Assembly: GCA_001557505.1 (NCBI GenBank)
Contig: LSAX01000008.1
Coordinates: 930,001-994,000, forward strand
Origin: Reticulascus tulasneorum
Taxonomy: Eukaryota; Ascomycota; Sordariomycetes; Glomerellales; Reticulascaceae
Length of the DNA: 64,000 bases
Direction: 5' to 3'
In this document: positions 1 to 11,017 of the stretch, one piece after another
Numbering within the stretch: position 1 is the stretch's first letter
Layout of the letters: each line of letters begins with the position of its first letter
Translations under genes and position numbers: made by a program
Notes under the pieces: generated by a model
The model's input: the letters and a program-made list of their open reading frames with translations, nothing else
What the model was told of the DNA's origin: nothing
Database searches by the model: none

Positions 1-532
1 ATCGGGCCGACCCCTTCTCCCGGTCGCAGTTCCACCCGCCTTCCTCCATGGTCTGGCCGAGCAGCAGCGCGACGATGCCAGAGACATCGGCGCCAAAGTA
101 GGCGCCGTCGGCCACAGTGTTACCGTTGATGCACTCTTCTGTCTCGCCATCCCAGAAAAGCTGGTTGCCCTCGTCCCAGCGCGAGTTCTTGCCGACCAGC
201 TCGACGATGCGCCTGGCTCGCTCGGACGACGGATCGAGCACCAGCTCCCGCAGCTGTCGTAATGCGTAGCACGTTGCCGTCCAGGGCTGTCCCACCTCCT
301 TCCACTCCTCAGCAGGAAAGTCGCGCGGCACAAAGGCGCCGCCAGCCCACTGCCCGTCGTCGTCTTGGTGGGAGAGCAGCCTCGCCCCCCAACCTTCGGT
401 CTCGACCCTGGCGCGCTCCACGGACCATTCTGATTCGGGCGTATCGAGAAGATCGCGCATCACCTGCCATCGGACGGCTGGGTCGGATGTCATGAGCCAT
501 TCAATCGTCGCATCGTCCGTATTTGGAGACAT
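1..532 (-). CDS. Squalene-cyclase / prenyltransferase-repeat-like protein, N-terminal part (cut by window edge)
   Basis: From the ATG at 530-532 the minus strand stays open for 177 codons and runs off the left edge, so the stop and most of the protein are missing. The translation is rich in Trp and acidic residues, with PAVRWQVMRDLL near the N-terminus, QPWTATCYALRQLREL in the middle and MEEGGWNCDREKGS at the visible end. The GGWNC element resembles the QW-type repeats of the squalene cyclase / prenyltransferase alpha-alpha barrel superfamily. The overall look is that of bacterial proteins annotated 'squalene cyclase' that lack a proven cyclase activity. No intron is needed in the visible part, and no DXDD catalytic motif is visible because that region lies outside. 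Substrate unknown. A bacterial origin is an inference from family resemblance. The frame is clearly coding; the family call is moderately sure. Confidence 0.7.
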   Translation of the reverse strand, partial: MSPNTDDATIEWLMTSDPAVRWQVMRDLLDTPESEWSVERARVETEGWGARLLSHQDDDGQWAGGAFVPRDFPAEEWKEVGQPWTATCYALRQLRELVLDPSSERARRIVELVGKNSRWDEGNQLFWDGETEECINGNTVADGAYFGADVSGIVALLLGQTMEEGGWNCDREKGSAR

Positions 533-1238
533 GGCAGCGAGAGGAAATTTGCCAACCAATCCTTGGGTGAAATTGAGCCTAGAAATGCAGAAGATGTCGC
601 AGAGCTTCAACTCTCAGTGATGGTGAGAAATTCAATCATGATGCTTGGTGGGCAAGTCGACCATTATTCGGAGTTAAGTAGGTCATGGTGGTTAAACACT
701 AATAGTGCAAGACAATAAAGACATGATCGGCTGTGCGCCGTCGTGAATGTGTCCCGTACCGACGTGCGCACCATTTCACGCAGCTTCACGAGAAACATAA
801 CGACGTCGTCAGAAAAGGTAGGTGCCCTCTCAGTTCTCGGGATGACGGCGGGGGTTCTTGCATGTTTTGGCCCCACCAATAAAGTTAGAGCGATTCAGGG
901 ATCCGAGGCCGCTGATTGGCGCGCGGGCTGAGAATGAAACAACTTACATAAGGTAATTATTTACAATCCTGGTCAGTGCCAAGGCGCTAACGCGGGTAGA
1001 GACTAGCCCACATTCGTGTTTACTAAGGTACCCGTACTTCGCTGAGCAAATCAAGAAACAGCTTCCTCAATGGCAAGACACACATTCAATGATCCTTGAC
1101 CAGGCAGCAGCTCGGGCAGGGTCTCACATAGATCCGCTCTTGGCCCTTTTATAAATCTCCATCCATCGTTGCAGTGGCCATTGAGCACTTTCCACGCAGT
1201 CATTTGGACTTTGTACCTCGGAACTTCAAGCCAGCAGA
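533..1238. other. Intergenic region between divergent genes
   Basis: This 706-bp stretch separates the start of the squalene-cyclase-like gene (leftward) from the F-box gene (rightward), so it must hold both promoters. Short ORFs on both strands show no recognisable protein. I see no repeat or RNA gene. Confidence 0.5.
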
Positions 1239-3419
1239 ATGGCCTCGGCAAGAAGAAGTGCTCGCCTGGACCAGCGTCAATGTGCAACCGCGGCAACAGA
1301 CTCAAACCAGGTCGGCAGCCATCTTCCGGTTTCGAAAGCTGTGGAAAAGGGTCAGAATGGTGCAATACCGGTTGGCAACACGTTATCGGCGCGAGGAGTT
1401 GGGAAGAGGAGCGGGAAGGCACACGTCAGAGCTGGATCGGCATCCGCGGCGCGCCAAGGAGCTCAGGCGCAGTATCAGATGAGCTCCGGGAGCAATAGCC
1501 CGCTCCACGCCCTGCCACCTGAGATATTGCGACTGGTCCTGGACAACATGAAAGACCCGCGCAGCATTAGTGCCCTGGGCCGGACTTGCAAAGCATTCTA
1601 TTCAATGATGATGCCAAGGCTGTATCGACGGGTCGCCGTCGCCGCCATGTTCCATGCGCACATTCCCAGGCTTATACGCACATTGAAGCCGCTTCTGACC
1701 ATCGCGCAGAAGAAGCAGCTGCAGAGGGGGGGCAAGTACCGTGGCCAGCTGGAAAGATATCCAGCAGGCCTTGACGAGCAGGCAAAGCCGTTTCATGCTT
1801 CCCACGTGCAGCAATTGGTCGTCGGCGTCGTAGATCCCGGGGAAAAACACAGGTATATTGTCGAGAGATATGTTGAGGAGATGCTTAAAAATTTGGACAA
1901 TTTGGAGATCGTCGAGACCCGAGTGCTCACCAGGTAAGTAGCCTAGAGATATTTCCCTTTGACCATCCTGTCCACCTATTCTCAAGCCGACGCCGCTTTA
2001 ACTTGGCTAAGCATAATTTATAGGTCAGTCGCGGAAAGTCTTGCGTCACTGAAGAGCCTGAAAGCTCTCAGCTTGTTCTCGAGCGATGCCGGAAACGAAG
2101 ACATGACGCCGCTGGCCGAAATTAAGAACCTGAAGCACCTGAGCCTGGAGAATATCAACTGGGCCTCCACCAGTCAGCGTAGGTCTATGCAGTCCATGAT
2201 ACAGAACTCGACGCGCACCCTCGAGAGCCTGAAAGTCGATACCCATAGACTGTCCATTGATAGTCATTTGCTGGTTGATTGGGTGGATGAGACTCTACTG
2301 TCGGCCGCTGCATCTGAGGAGGCCACCCTTCGTAACCTGAAGTCACTTACATTATCATGCTACAGGGTGGAACCCGGCTTCACGGAGGCATTACACAACG
2401 CCATTGATTTTACTAAGCTGACTGACCTGACAATTGATGAGTACAGAGATGACAGCAGTCTACTGTTTCGGAAGCTCGCAGCACTGGCCGGCTCCTCATA
2501 CTCGCTAGGCACGCGCCTGAGCCTACGACATTTGTGCCTGTCGATGGGAGATGTATGCACACTAGGCCTAGCGTCCGAAAAGATCACGGCGAATTTAGAG
2601 GCCAAGCATCGATTCGTCTCTTCGTTCGACACCTTGCAGACTCTGACACTGCGAAGTTATGGACAATACCCGGAACGTCCTGCCACCCCCAATCCTGGAC
2701 TCGCAGATACAACACTGCAAGCTATTCTCGGACATCGGAACCTGACAACACTGCGGATAGCCTATTCTGGAAATATAAGCAGTCTTGCCATCCCGTATCT
2801 GTCTGCAAGGAATGTTCGAGCTTTGGTTGATGGTTTACCGCGCTTGCGGAATTTCGAATTTGCACCAGATGAGGAACAGATGGTTAGTGTTCAATTTGTT
2901 CTGCCATTACCGATCTGCTTCCTATTTTTACGGAGAAAGTCAACTAACGCGAGGACTCTCAATCAGGATGAAATCGGACAAGCGCTTGCTCGCGGCAGCG
3001 ATCTGGCCTCTATCACCTGCTTTCCTCATAATAGCTGGGGATCCTACCCGTTACTCGGTGATGGTGTTAACATCCTGTCCGGCATTACCAAAGCTTTCTT
3101 GAACTACCCGGGGCCCTCTGATCCGTGTCCCTCATATGCCGACGCCGACGTTGGCTCCAGGAGCAACAGACTAAACGAGAGGAGTTTTATGTGGGATGAC
3201 AACTATAGGCTTAGGAGAGTATCGGTGTGCTACAGGACATGGGAACTTGCGTCGGAATTCTTTGGGAAAGGTGAAAAAGGTACGAAGCCGCCGAAACAGA
3301 TGGACAGCGAGGATGGGAGCCGCTGGGTCTGGTATCGAGATGTCACGGAGACCTCTCCCGTGCGCATCCACGTCGGTTATGATCCTGAATTTTCATGGTT
3401 GGAGAAGGTTGGCGGTTAG
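1239..3419 (+). CDS. F-box / leucine-rich-repeat-like protein
   Basis: Exons 1239-1933, 2024-2882 and 2967-3419 give about 668 residues. Intron 1 (GTAAGT...TATAG) joins in phase. Intron 2 (84 nt, GTTAGT...CTAAC...CAG) is a multiple of three, so reading through it is also open. An F-box-like segment starts near residue 90 (LPPEILRLVLDNMKDPRSIS, then CKAFYS and PRLYRRV). The rest contains degenerate leucine-rich stretches such as LKHLSLENINW and RNLTTLRIAYSGN, as in fungal F-box adaptors that pair with Skp1 in SCF ubiquitin ligases. The 80 residues before the in-frame Met at 1479 are basic and low in complexity, so the true start could be 1479. The target protein cannot be told. The gene is convergent with the GST gene, 288 bp away. 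Confidence 0.8.
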
Positions 3420-3707
3420 TAAAGAATGTGGTTTCTTGGGGTTCCTGTGGATAATTTTACCGTTCTGGTACAGGGGCAGCATAGCTCTTCTTGAGCCTCG
3501 CCACGCGATGCACGGCGACGATAATCTTTTCCAAAGCTTTAACAGCCAGCGTGTGGATGTTCTATGCCGTGACAAGAAACGAACAGATCCCTCCCACGAT
3601 GCAGTTGTTTGGGAACCAAGAATGAAGAATGCCTTCAGGACCTGCTTAACGTAAAAATCGAAAAGAAAAACGTAAATTTGTAATTAAAAGTTGTTGTATA
3701 TCCCTGG

Positions 3708-4472
3708 TCACAGATTTTCAAACACATCCTGGCATTGGACGTTTCCTAGCTGGGTTATCTTGACGGCATGGTACAACCTCTCCACAGCCGGATGCATGGC
3801 AACCAGCTGTTTAAAGGCGTCCGCTAAGCCTACCGCCTTGACAAATCCCAGGAAGCTCACGACAGCAAAATCGGCGTACCCTACCTGATCGCCGTTTATA
3901 AAGGGGCCAGGCGTCAGCTCAAGCCAGTCACCAAATTCCCTGAGCCGGGACTCGGCTACTGCCAAGCCATCGTTTATCGGGTGCTCTACAATCCATTGTT
4001 CGACCGACTTTCCCCACCGAGCTTGACGCTTCTGCTTGAAGAAGTCGGCGCTTTTTTCCGATAGTATGTTAGGGACATGTCCGACCGCAAGTTGCAGGAT
4101 GGGGGCGAAGACCGGGGGGAACCGAGACCTAAACTCGGCCGACCGCGGGGATGAGTACATGAGCGAGGGCTCAGGTTTCATCTCCTCGAACGCTTGAATG
4201 ATGCTCACAGTATCCATAACGTACCGGAGCTCGCCAGTTGGTGTGTGGAACTGGACTACTGGGATCTCATAAGGCTCTACTGGATCGTCTTTTGCTTTTA
4301 AGGTCGTGGATGAAAACGTAGAGGCAATGTCTGGATATTCGACACCCTGGATCGTAAACGGTATTCCTTTGTAGTGAGCCGAGAATAATACCCGAAGCAC
4401 GTGATGCGACCAAGTACGACCATCTTGACTCGGGGTGTCGAATACCACGATGTTTTTGCCGTCGGAGGCCAT
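3708..4472 (-). CDS. Glutathione S-transferase-like protein, fungal etherase-like type
   Basis: Single-exon gene of 254 residues, the usual length for this family. The N-terminal thioredoxin-fold half begins IVVFDTPSQDGRTWSHHV and continues with YKGIPFTIQGVEYPDI, a pattern of fungal GSTs related to bacterial beta-etherases (the Ure2p-unlike, Ser-dependent type). The cis-Pro segment is probably IPVVQFH near residue 90. The C-terminal helical half contains PFINGDQVGYADFAVVSFLGF, a GST_C signature with the helix-capping Asp. It probably conjugates or reductively cleaves small aromatic or electrophilic molecules with glutathione in the cytosol. Homologues occur as accessory enzymes in several fungal biosynthetic clusters. 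It is transcribed away from the GMC oxidoreductase across an 830-bp shared region. No signal peptide is seen. Confidence 0.88.
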   Translation of the reverse strand: MASDGKNIVVFDTPSQDGRTWSHHVLRVLFSAHYKGIPFTIQGVEYPDIASTFSSTTLKAKDDPVEPYEIPVVQFHTPTGELRYVMDTVSIIQAFEEMKPEPSLMYSSPRSAEFRSRFPPVFAPILQLAVGHVPNILSEKSADFFKQKRQARWGKSVEQWIVEHPINDGLAVAESRLREFGDWLELTPGPFINGDQVGYADFAVVSFLGFVKAVGLADAFKQLVAMHPAVERLYHAVKITQLGNVQCQDVFENL

Positions 4473-4573
4473 GTTTGCGAATCTTGGGTGAGATGAATAT
4501 CGAAGGATTGTACGTCCGTAAGTACATACAATATTTTGCTGCGGCCCGGCGGCTTTTATAATTTCGAACGATC

Positions 4574-4587
4574 TACCTAATTAGGTA
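4574..4587. promoter_or_regulatory. 14-bp perfect palindrome TACCTAATTAGGTA
   Basis: The stretch reads TACCTAATTAGGTA on both strands and is followed within about 20 bp by related half sites (AATTAGGTGTACCTA). It lies about 100 bp upstream of the GST start. Perfect inverted symmetry fits a site for a dimeric regulator, but the regulator is unknown. Confidence 0.4.
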
Positions 4588-5115
4588 GGTACATAATTAG
4601 GTGTACCTATGTGGGGTAATTAACATGCATACGCGGGCGCCAAGCCAAAGCCCTCTGACCTGCTGGGTAAGGTACTGTACCGAACTTTAGTCCACTGTGG
4701 GAAAACTATCAACTTGGCGATGACTGCATCAGACCAAACCACCCTGAATCAATACCTGTTACAATAGAAATCAAGTCTGCTTCAGAAGCAGGCCAGCTCT
4801 AGAAGCCCAACTGGCGTCGGAGTCCTAGTGCCCCCTGCAGACTGCCATGGTGGCCGTCTAACTACATAATTATGGCAGAAACGGCTCCAGTTTTACTTCC
4901 GAGTCGGTCTGTCATCTGTGCTATGCCGTTTTCCCGACCCCAATAAAAAATTGGAAACCGGGCTTTATTCGGAGTTTGATGACTGGTCGAAGCGTGCGAT
5001 CGGGGATCGGAGTCACGTAAGCCCTCACATGCGTGTGACTACGAGCTCAAGGATTCTAGCAAGAATCTTCGTCTTCAATGTGCGCTACATACCCGTCGCT
5101 CACGGGAATGAAATG

Positions 5116-5124
5116 TATATATAT
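5116..5124 (+). promoter_or_regulatory. TATA-like element of the GMC oxidoreductase gene
   Basis: TATATATAT occurs about 180 bp before the GMC start codon in an otherwise mixed-composition region. A plausible TATA box with a long leader. Confidence 0.4.
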
Positions 5125-5302
5125 TAAGCCCATCATGAAGCCTCCTCGAGAAACGAAAGCACTCAGATACATCTTCATCTTCAATTCAATCCTCTCGGTC
5201 TTTGCCATCAACAGCACAGATCTGCCTGTGCTACCTCTCATAATTACTACACCCGGTCCATAAACTGCATCAACATACCAGTTAATCCCAGATATTATCA
5301 CC

Positions 5303-7328
5303 ATGGTTCAAGTTACCCCAAGTGCCGCGCCTTTCGATTTCATAATCGTTGGTGGTACGTTTCGTCTTCCATCTTGATGACCACTTACACGGTGCCTGAC
5401 ACCCAACAGGTGGAACAGCAGGAAATGCCGTTGCTGGTCGTCTGGCAGAGAATCCCAATGTGCGAATTTTGGTCATTGAAGCTGGCGTCAGGTAATTCAA
5501 CTCATTCTTGAAGGCAATCTTTCTCGGAACCCGTCCTAATCCATTTCGGCATCTAGCAACCCGCAGGAGATCGAGAACATCACTACCCCAGCTAGGGCCT
5601 TCGACCTCAGAGGTAGTCAGTATGATTGGCAATACAAGACGACCATGATCAAGCGTGACGACTATGAGCGCGTCGAGAAGCCCAATACCCGAGGCAAGGT
5701 CCTAGGAGGCAGCAGCTGCGGCAACTACTTCACCTGGATCCCTGGCAGCAAGGCCACATTCGATGACTGGGAGGAGTACGGCGGCAAAGAGTGGACTTGG
5801 GACAACATTGTCTCGTACTTGCGAAAGGTAAAGATCCCTTGGCGATGTGTCAAATTCCCAGCTAATCGCAATCCCTAGTGTGCAACCTATCATGACGACG
5901 AGAAGCTCTACCCCAGCGACCTCTCCAAGGTTGGAACTGGGGGCCCAATCAATATCTCCCATGCGGAGCTGGTGCCGGAGATGGCCCCATTCCGCGATGC
6001 ACTCACCAAGGGCTGGGTCAGCAAGGGCGAGGCGCTCAATGAGGATATCTATTCTGGCACCATGTCCGGCCTCACCCACTGCCTGGATACCATCTACAAG
6101 GGCACCCGGCAGGGAAGTTTCCTGTACTTGAACGGCAAACCCAACATTACGGTTCTTGCTCAGGTCCAATCCAAGAAGCTGATCATCGACCCCACTACCA
6201 AGATCTGCACCGGCGTCGAGGTCATCAACCCTGCTACCGGCGAGGTGATCACCGTAACTGCAAAGTACGAGGTCATCGTCTCCCAAGGTGTTTTCGAGTC
6301 TCCCAAGCTTCTCATGCTCTCCGGCGTCGGCCCCGCTGCCGAACTCAAGAAGCACGACATTCCTGTCATCCTTGATAGCCCTCACGTGGGCCAGAACTTG
6401 CTCGACCACCCCATTGTGCCCTTCGTCCTGCGTCTCAAGGACGGATACGGCCTCGACAACCACCTCCTCCGCGCCGGCCCCGCTAACGAAGGTGCAGTAG
6501 CCGCTTACCGACGAAACAAGACTGGCCCGTACGGCAGCGGCTTGCTGGAGATGGTTGGGTTCCCTCGAATCGACGAGCGTCTGAACAGGTACTCAGCGTA
6601 CAGGGAAGCCAAGGCAGCCAACGGAGGGATGGACCCCTTCGGTCCAGGCGGCCAGCCCCACTTCGAGCTAGATTTTGTCCCCATGTTCTCTTCCGCCTTC
6701 CAGTGGCACTACCCTGTGCCTCCGACCGGCGATAGCATGACCGTGATTGTCGACTTGCTGCGCCCCCTGTCCAAGGGAGAGATTACGTTGAACTCGGCGG
6801 ATCCCTTGCAGCAGGCCAACATCAACATCAACTTCTTCCACAACGACCTCGATGTCCTTGCCATGCGCGAAGGTGTCAGGTGGACCCATGATGTCCTGAC
6901 TAAAGGCGAGGGTATCAAAGATATCGTGACCGTGGACTATCCCTGGGATATGCCCATCGACTCCGACGAGGCCATGAACAAGGTCGTCCTAGAAAGATCG
7001 CAGACTGGATTCCGTAAGCATCTCCCGACTTTAACATCTAACTGTTCCACTCTAACGTTCCCTAGACCCTTGCGGAACTACCCGTCTGTCCAAGAACATC
7101 GAGCAGGGTGTGGTTGATGCTCATCTCTGCGTGCATGGCATCAAGAACTTGCGAGTCGTCGACGCGTCTGTCATCCCAATTATTCCAGACTGCCGACCTC
7201 AGAACTCGGTTTACATGATTGCTGAGAAGGTGAGCCAAAACCTCACATTTTGATAAACTGTTTCCAGACCGCTAACTCCGCTCTAGGCTGCGGATTTTAT
7301 CAAGGCTCAGTATACGGAGCTCTACTAG
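5303..7328 (+). CDS. GMC-family FAD oxidoreductase (glucose/aryl-alcohol/choline oxidase type)
   Basis: Six exons (5303-5354, 5410-5491, 5557-5827, 5879-7013, 7066-7229, 7287-7328) join in phase to 581 residues, the normal GMC length. The FAD-binding P-loop is IIVGGGTAGNAVAGRLAE near residue 14, followed by the second GMC signature around RGKVLGGSSCGNYFTW. The C-terminal signature gives the catalytic pair, His514 (in HPCGTTRL) and Asn560 (in RPQNSVYMIAEK), so the enzyme should be active. No signal peptide precedes the FAD motif, so an intracellular flavoenzyme oxidising an alcohol is likely. The substrate cannot be told. The gene sits between the divergent GST and the convergent tyrosinase, all redox enzymes. 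In RPQNSVYM the usual GNPQAT-type loop is changed, which may mark an unusual subfamily. Confidence 0.93.
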
Positions 7329-7892
7329 AAGCTCTTAGTTTCAAAATAGTCAACCGGCTCCCAAGAGATTTGACGTGATCGCACTTTCAACAGAAGATAA
7401 CGGAGGGGCTCTGGCAGTATTTTCCGTTGTATAATTAATAGATCCATCTTTGCGGGTTAGATCGAGTTTGGCTAGACGTATACTTTTCTGGGTTTATAAA
7501 CAGCATCGGGGGTCGGGGGCAAAATTCTAATTTACTTTGTAATCTCTATTTTTGAAACTTTGCTTGTGAGGCCTTACCTGATCCTATTGAAGCCTAATAG
7601 CTTGAAGGCAGTCTTTCTCTAGTGTCTGATAACCCCTATCATAGTGACTTGCGGCTGATGAGCCTCTCGAATGCTTATGACACATCTCTTGTTAAACAAG
7701 ATTAGAACGAGCATTTCCAATGGAGTTTATGATTGGCCTTAAAGTTCCGCCATCCTTAGAGTCTTATTTATAGTTACATTGATGAACAAGAAAACTTTTG
7801 CGATTGCTACCATCCATTCAATATTGGCATAGCCTTGCACAACTCTATCTCGATGGTATCCTATCTTCAATCCACGCCCACTGTAAATAGAT
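7329..7892. other. Intergenic region between convergent genes
   Basis: 564 bp of AT-rich sequence between the 3' ends of the GMC and tyrosinase genes. It probably holds both 3' UTRs. No gene or repeat seen. Confidence 0.5.
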
Positions 7893-9295
7893 CTACTGAT
7901 CGTAAACGTAGCAGTACTTTCCGCCCAATCCGCTTGTCGTCGATAGCAAGTCGCGTAACTTGACGTTGGGTCCTAGAACGCCAAATTCAAGGTCATCTTC
8001 TAGCGTGCCGTTGCGGCTGGGCGGGTTATTCAACATGGTCATCGTACCAGAGACTGCGCTCAGTCGCGTGGCCGGGTCTCGCATCTGCCAGATCCACCAT
8101 ACCCTGTCAATCATAGCGTGGTGAAAATAGAAGGTCGGGTCACTGGGTCCGGCGTAAAAGTCCCCGCCAGGATCACCTCCAACGGTGTAGTGACCGCCGA
8201 CATGAACACCGAGAGAGTCCGGGGCACCCGGAATCTGCAAGCTGGATTGGAAAGAAGTAATGTCCTCGCTATTTTTTATTAAACTGTATGTATTGCGTGC
8301 TCTCGTAGAGCTAGCTGCAATCTTGTTAAGATCTCGGCGTATGCACCGAGGATTGTAGCCAAGCCAGTCTTCCCGCGGATTTGGGGGCAGAGTGTCGAGG
8401 ACTGCCAACGGGGACGGGCCGAGGTTGATTTGCAAACTGTGTTAATCGTTTAGTGACGAGGAAGATGCAGGTTAATTATGGGTGCATCTAGTCACTTACT
8501 TTTTGAATGGTCCACTCTTGAGGCATCCGCCACCTTCGCCTTGCGGGATCATGTTATCTGGAGGCGATGCACCGGCTATCGGGATGCCCCGGTATTCCAT
8601 GAACTCCCCATTCCCACCCATGCTGGAATCATTTCCATTGAAAAGCGGACTGTTGATAAGATCGTCTGCATATCGATCCCAATTCCAGTACTAAAAGACA
8701 GTCAGAAGGGTGGCTTATTCTTGCTGCTGACGGGGCATCTCACCGGCTGATAGCCCTGGTAGCTGCATTCGTCTCGAAGTGCAGTTTCGTATAGCCAGAC
8801 GTAGTGCCGATGCCAAGCCAAAAAGCTCGCCTAGGCTCGGAGACATCATCAGCAGGTAATCAAATAATCCAGCTGCAGCACATACTGTTGCATGTATAAA
8901 TGGAGTCTGTTGTATATGAACAGCAGTAAAGTCATCGGCCCTGCTGCGACAGCCTGGACATGCTGTTGCCGAAAACCTCGTGGGCGTTGCTTGTAGACAC
9001 TGAACAGCTCTAATATATTCTTTCCGTTCCGGTATGGACAAGTCGCTCCTAGAAATCAATGAGCCACTTAGACAACTGGGAATAGTGTTGCACTCGGAGA
9101 TCCTGACCATTCTTTTCGCTTCGCGGCTGATTCAAGAGCACAATCATTACTTTGATTCTCCGTTAGATACGCCTTAAAAGTATCCAATGAGGAGAGAGCC
9201 AGCTCATCGACAACATCCCGAGGATATAGTCTAGCAGATACCAGAGTTATAAAAATGGCGATGATCCCAAAATATTCCGGATTGCAAACAAACAT
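7893..9295 (-). CDS. Secreted tyrosinase-like type-3 copper oxidase
   Basis: Five exons on the minus strand (9295-9108, 9048-8886, 8830-8744, 8690-8500, 8436-7893) give 390 residues. A signal peptide with a hydrophobic run (GIIAIFITLVSA) opens the protein. CuA ligands are His107, His115 and His124, in VHIQQT, FIHAT and AWHRHY. CuB ligands are His288 and His292 (GVHVGGH) plus His315 or His316 (FYFHHAMID). The phase joins and the conserved YWNW and PFKNLQINLGP junctions support every splice. The first intron uses an unusual GTCAGG donor. Short secreted tyrosinases hydroxylate monophenols or oxidise catechols, and many act on fungal secondary metabolites. The family's IHGT reads IHAT here. There is no long C-terminal prodomain. 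Confidence 0.92.
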
Positions 9296-11017
9296 TTTGA
9301 TATCCTGCTCGAAGGTGATTGTCTTTCCTGTAGTTCATGATGGCCAGAATGGCCAAATACCAGAGCAGAGCAATGACATTTAAGTCAGTAAACCAACCAG
9401 TCCAATGCTGACGTGGTGTTGCGATCGGTATTGCGAAGCAATCTGGCTGGAGCCGGCAATTTAGCGTGTGATGCAATGCTCCGGACCAGAGTCGCCCGGG
9501 TAAACAGCCGGCGCTAAGGCGATGACAGCATTTCATCAATATCCACCCAACACGCATCCGTTTGAATACTCCGGGCAATTTCGTGGCAGATCTCTTGGCA
9601 AGATCCCGCAGTGGCAGGCCAATCCTAGGCCGAGCTTGTTGCTGTTGGCGCGGATTCGAGAGGCAGTATCAAGTTAAGGACGGTAATAAGATAATTCCTT
9701 ATTTAGGACCCGTCATATGCACAAGCATTTTTCCCAGAACCAACAACCAACAACCAACAACCGGCCAACAACGAACCAGCAATCAGCTTTGATGGCGGGA
9801 ACCCTTCCATAGTTCCCCGGGGGCCAGATTATTCCTTGCGCTTGGTAGCGAAGCTGGCTACGACTTGACAGAGCCGCCCCATCATCGGTCCATCTGTATC
9901 ATTCGTGGGTTTGGCCGTCGGCGTAGAAGGCGGCACCTTTCGCTTTGACAATATCAGGTATCATAATCACGAGGATTTGATTCGCTTACGGTCGCCCGCA
10001 AGATAAGAAATTGTCAACCTGGTGTATGCCTCCGTTGGTTGGGTACTCGTAGCATGACGATGGCGCACGAGTTCGAGCCAACGGCCGTCGTGAAACTGCC
10101 TGTAAGCAGGCTTAGATCGAGAAATTTGCAAAAGACTATCAGGTAAAACAGCGAATCATTCTCTTCGCACACCGGCATTCTCCATTCCTGCTTCCTGAGC
10201 ATTCGTTTTGCCTCAATTTCCCTCCATCTCGGCTTCTTCTTGGTACTGGGCCTTCGTGATGTCTTGGCATGGGGATGTCCAGATCCTCCATCTGTTGGCC
10301 ACACCCAGGAGTGGTCTGTCATCCATCTCCGAATTAGCCTTAGTTTGTGCGTTTTCCACAACAAAATCTTTTGAAATACTCTGTCTTGTAGTGCCGTTGT
10401 ATACTTGTCTTCTACAAATACGTCAGCAGCTCGTAATTAGAATATATCAACCCCGGGATTCGTGATTTCCGGGACGTTCGTTGGCATCCAGTACCGAGTC
10501 ATCGTAGAAAGATGACGAGCATAACCTTAGAAGATCTTCGTTATCGAAAGTGGTGGACGTTTGATAGGGTATCTTATTAGGTAGTATGGCAAAAGGTCCT
10601 GTGTTGTCTCCAATGAGGGTTGATGTGCTTCCCATCAGTACTTTTGCGAGGATTCCATAGTAGTTCCAATGCATGTGGAAGCATGAATCCTCCACCGTGC
10701 TGTAGTCTATCCAGTGAGTCAAGCGTTGTCGACATATAGACATATGATTTGAGGAGACATTGGCTTTATGAGACAGTCACAGCGGACTCATTTGTGCTGA
10801 TGAAGTTCGAATTGCTAAAATGGAGATGGCGACGCACAGCGGGGGGCTTCCGCTATCACGGGTGGACTCAGCTTTGCAGTGATCAAAGGCTCTCAAACTC
10901 TGCCAATACAAACATAAAAAGAAAAATAGCTACCTCCCAAATTTGGAACCCGCTCGTTTTTCGTCCACATATGAGCACGCGCACGTAGAAGAGGCAGTGT
11001 GTAAACATCACAAATTT
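9296..11017. other. Gene-poor gap
   Basis: 1.7 kb without a supported gene. Short minus-strand frames at 10014-10364 and 10447-10743 have no recognisable domain. The only clear structure is the heptamer repeat near 9740. The left end should contain the tyrosinase promoter. Confidence 0.4.
9737..9763. repeat. Short tandem repeat, CCAACAA units
   Basis: Three to four head-to-tail copies of a 7-bp unit (AACCAAC phase), followed by a diverged copy GGCCAACAACG. Not in a gene. Confidence 0.7.

Larger units (their letters stand above)
4473..5302. other. Shared upstream region of the GST and GMC genes
   Basis: This 830-bp gap lies between two divergent genes. It holds an AT-rich palindrome near the GST side and a TATA-like run near the GMC side, listed separately. 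No credible coding sequence is seen. Confidence 0.6.

Noticed and set aside
5702..6463. 253-codon minus-strand frame inside the GMC gene
   Set aside because: It is antisense to conserved GMC exons and its Val/Leu/Gly-rich translation is the usual shadow of a GC-rich coding strand.
10014..10743. Two minus-strand frames (10014-10364, 10447-10743) as possible small genes
   Set aside because: No domain, signal or conserved-looking motif; not supported over chance.
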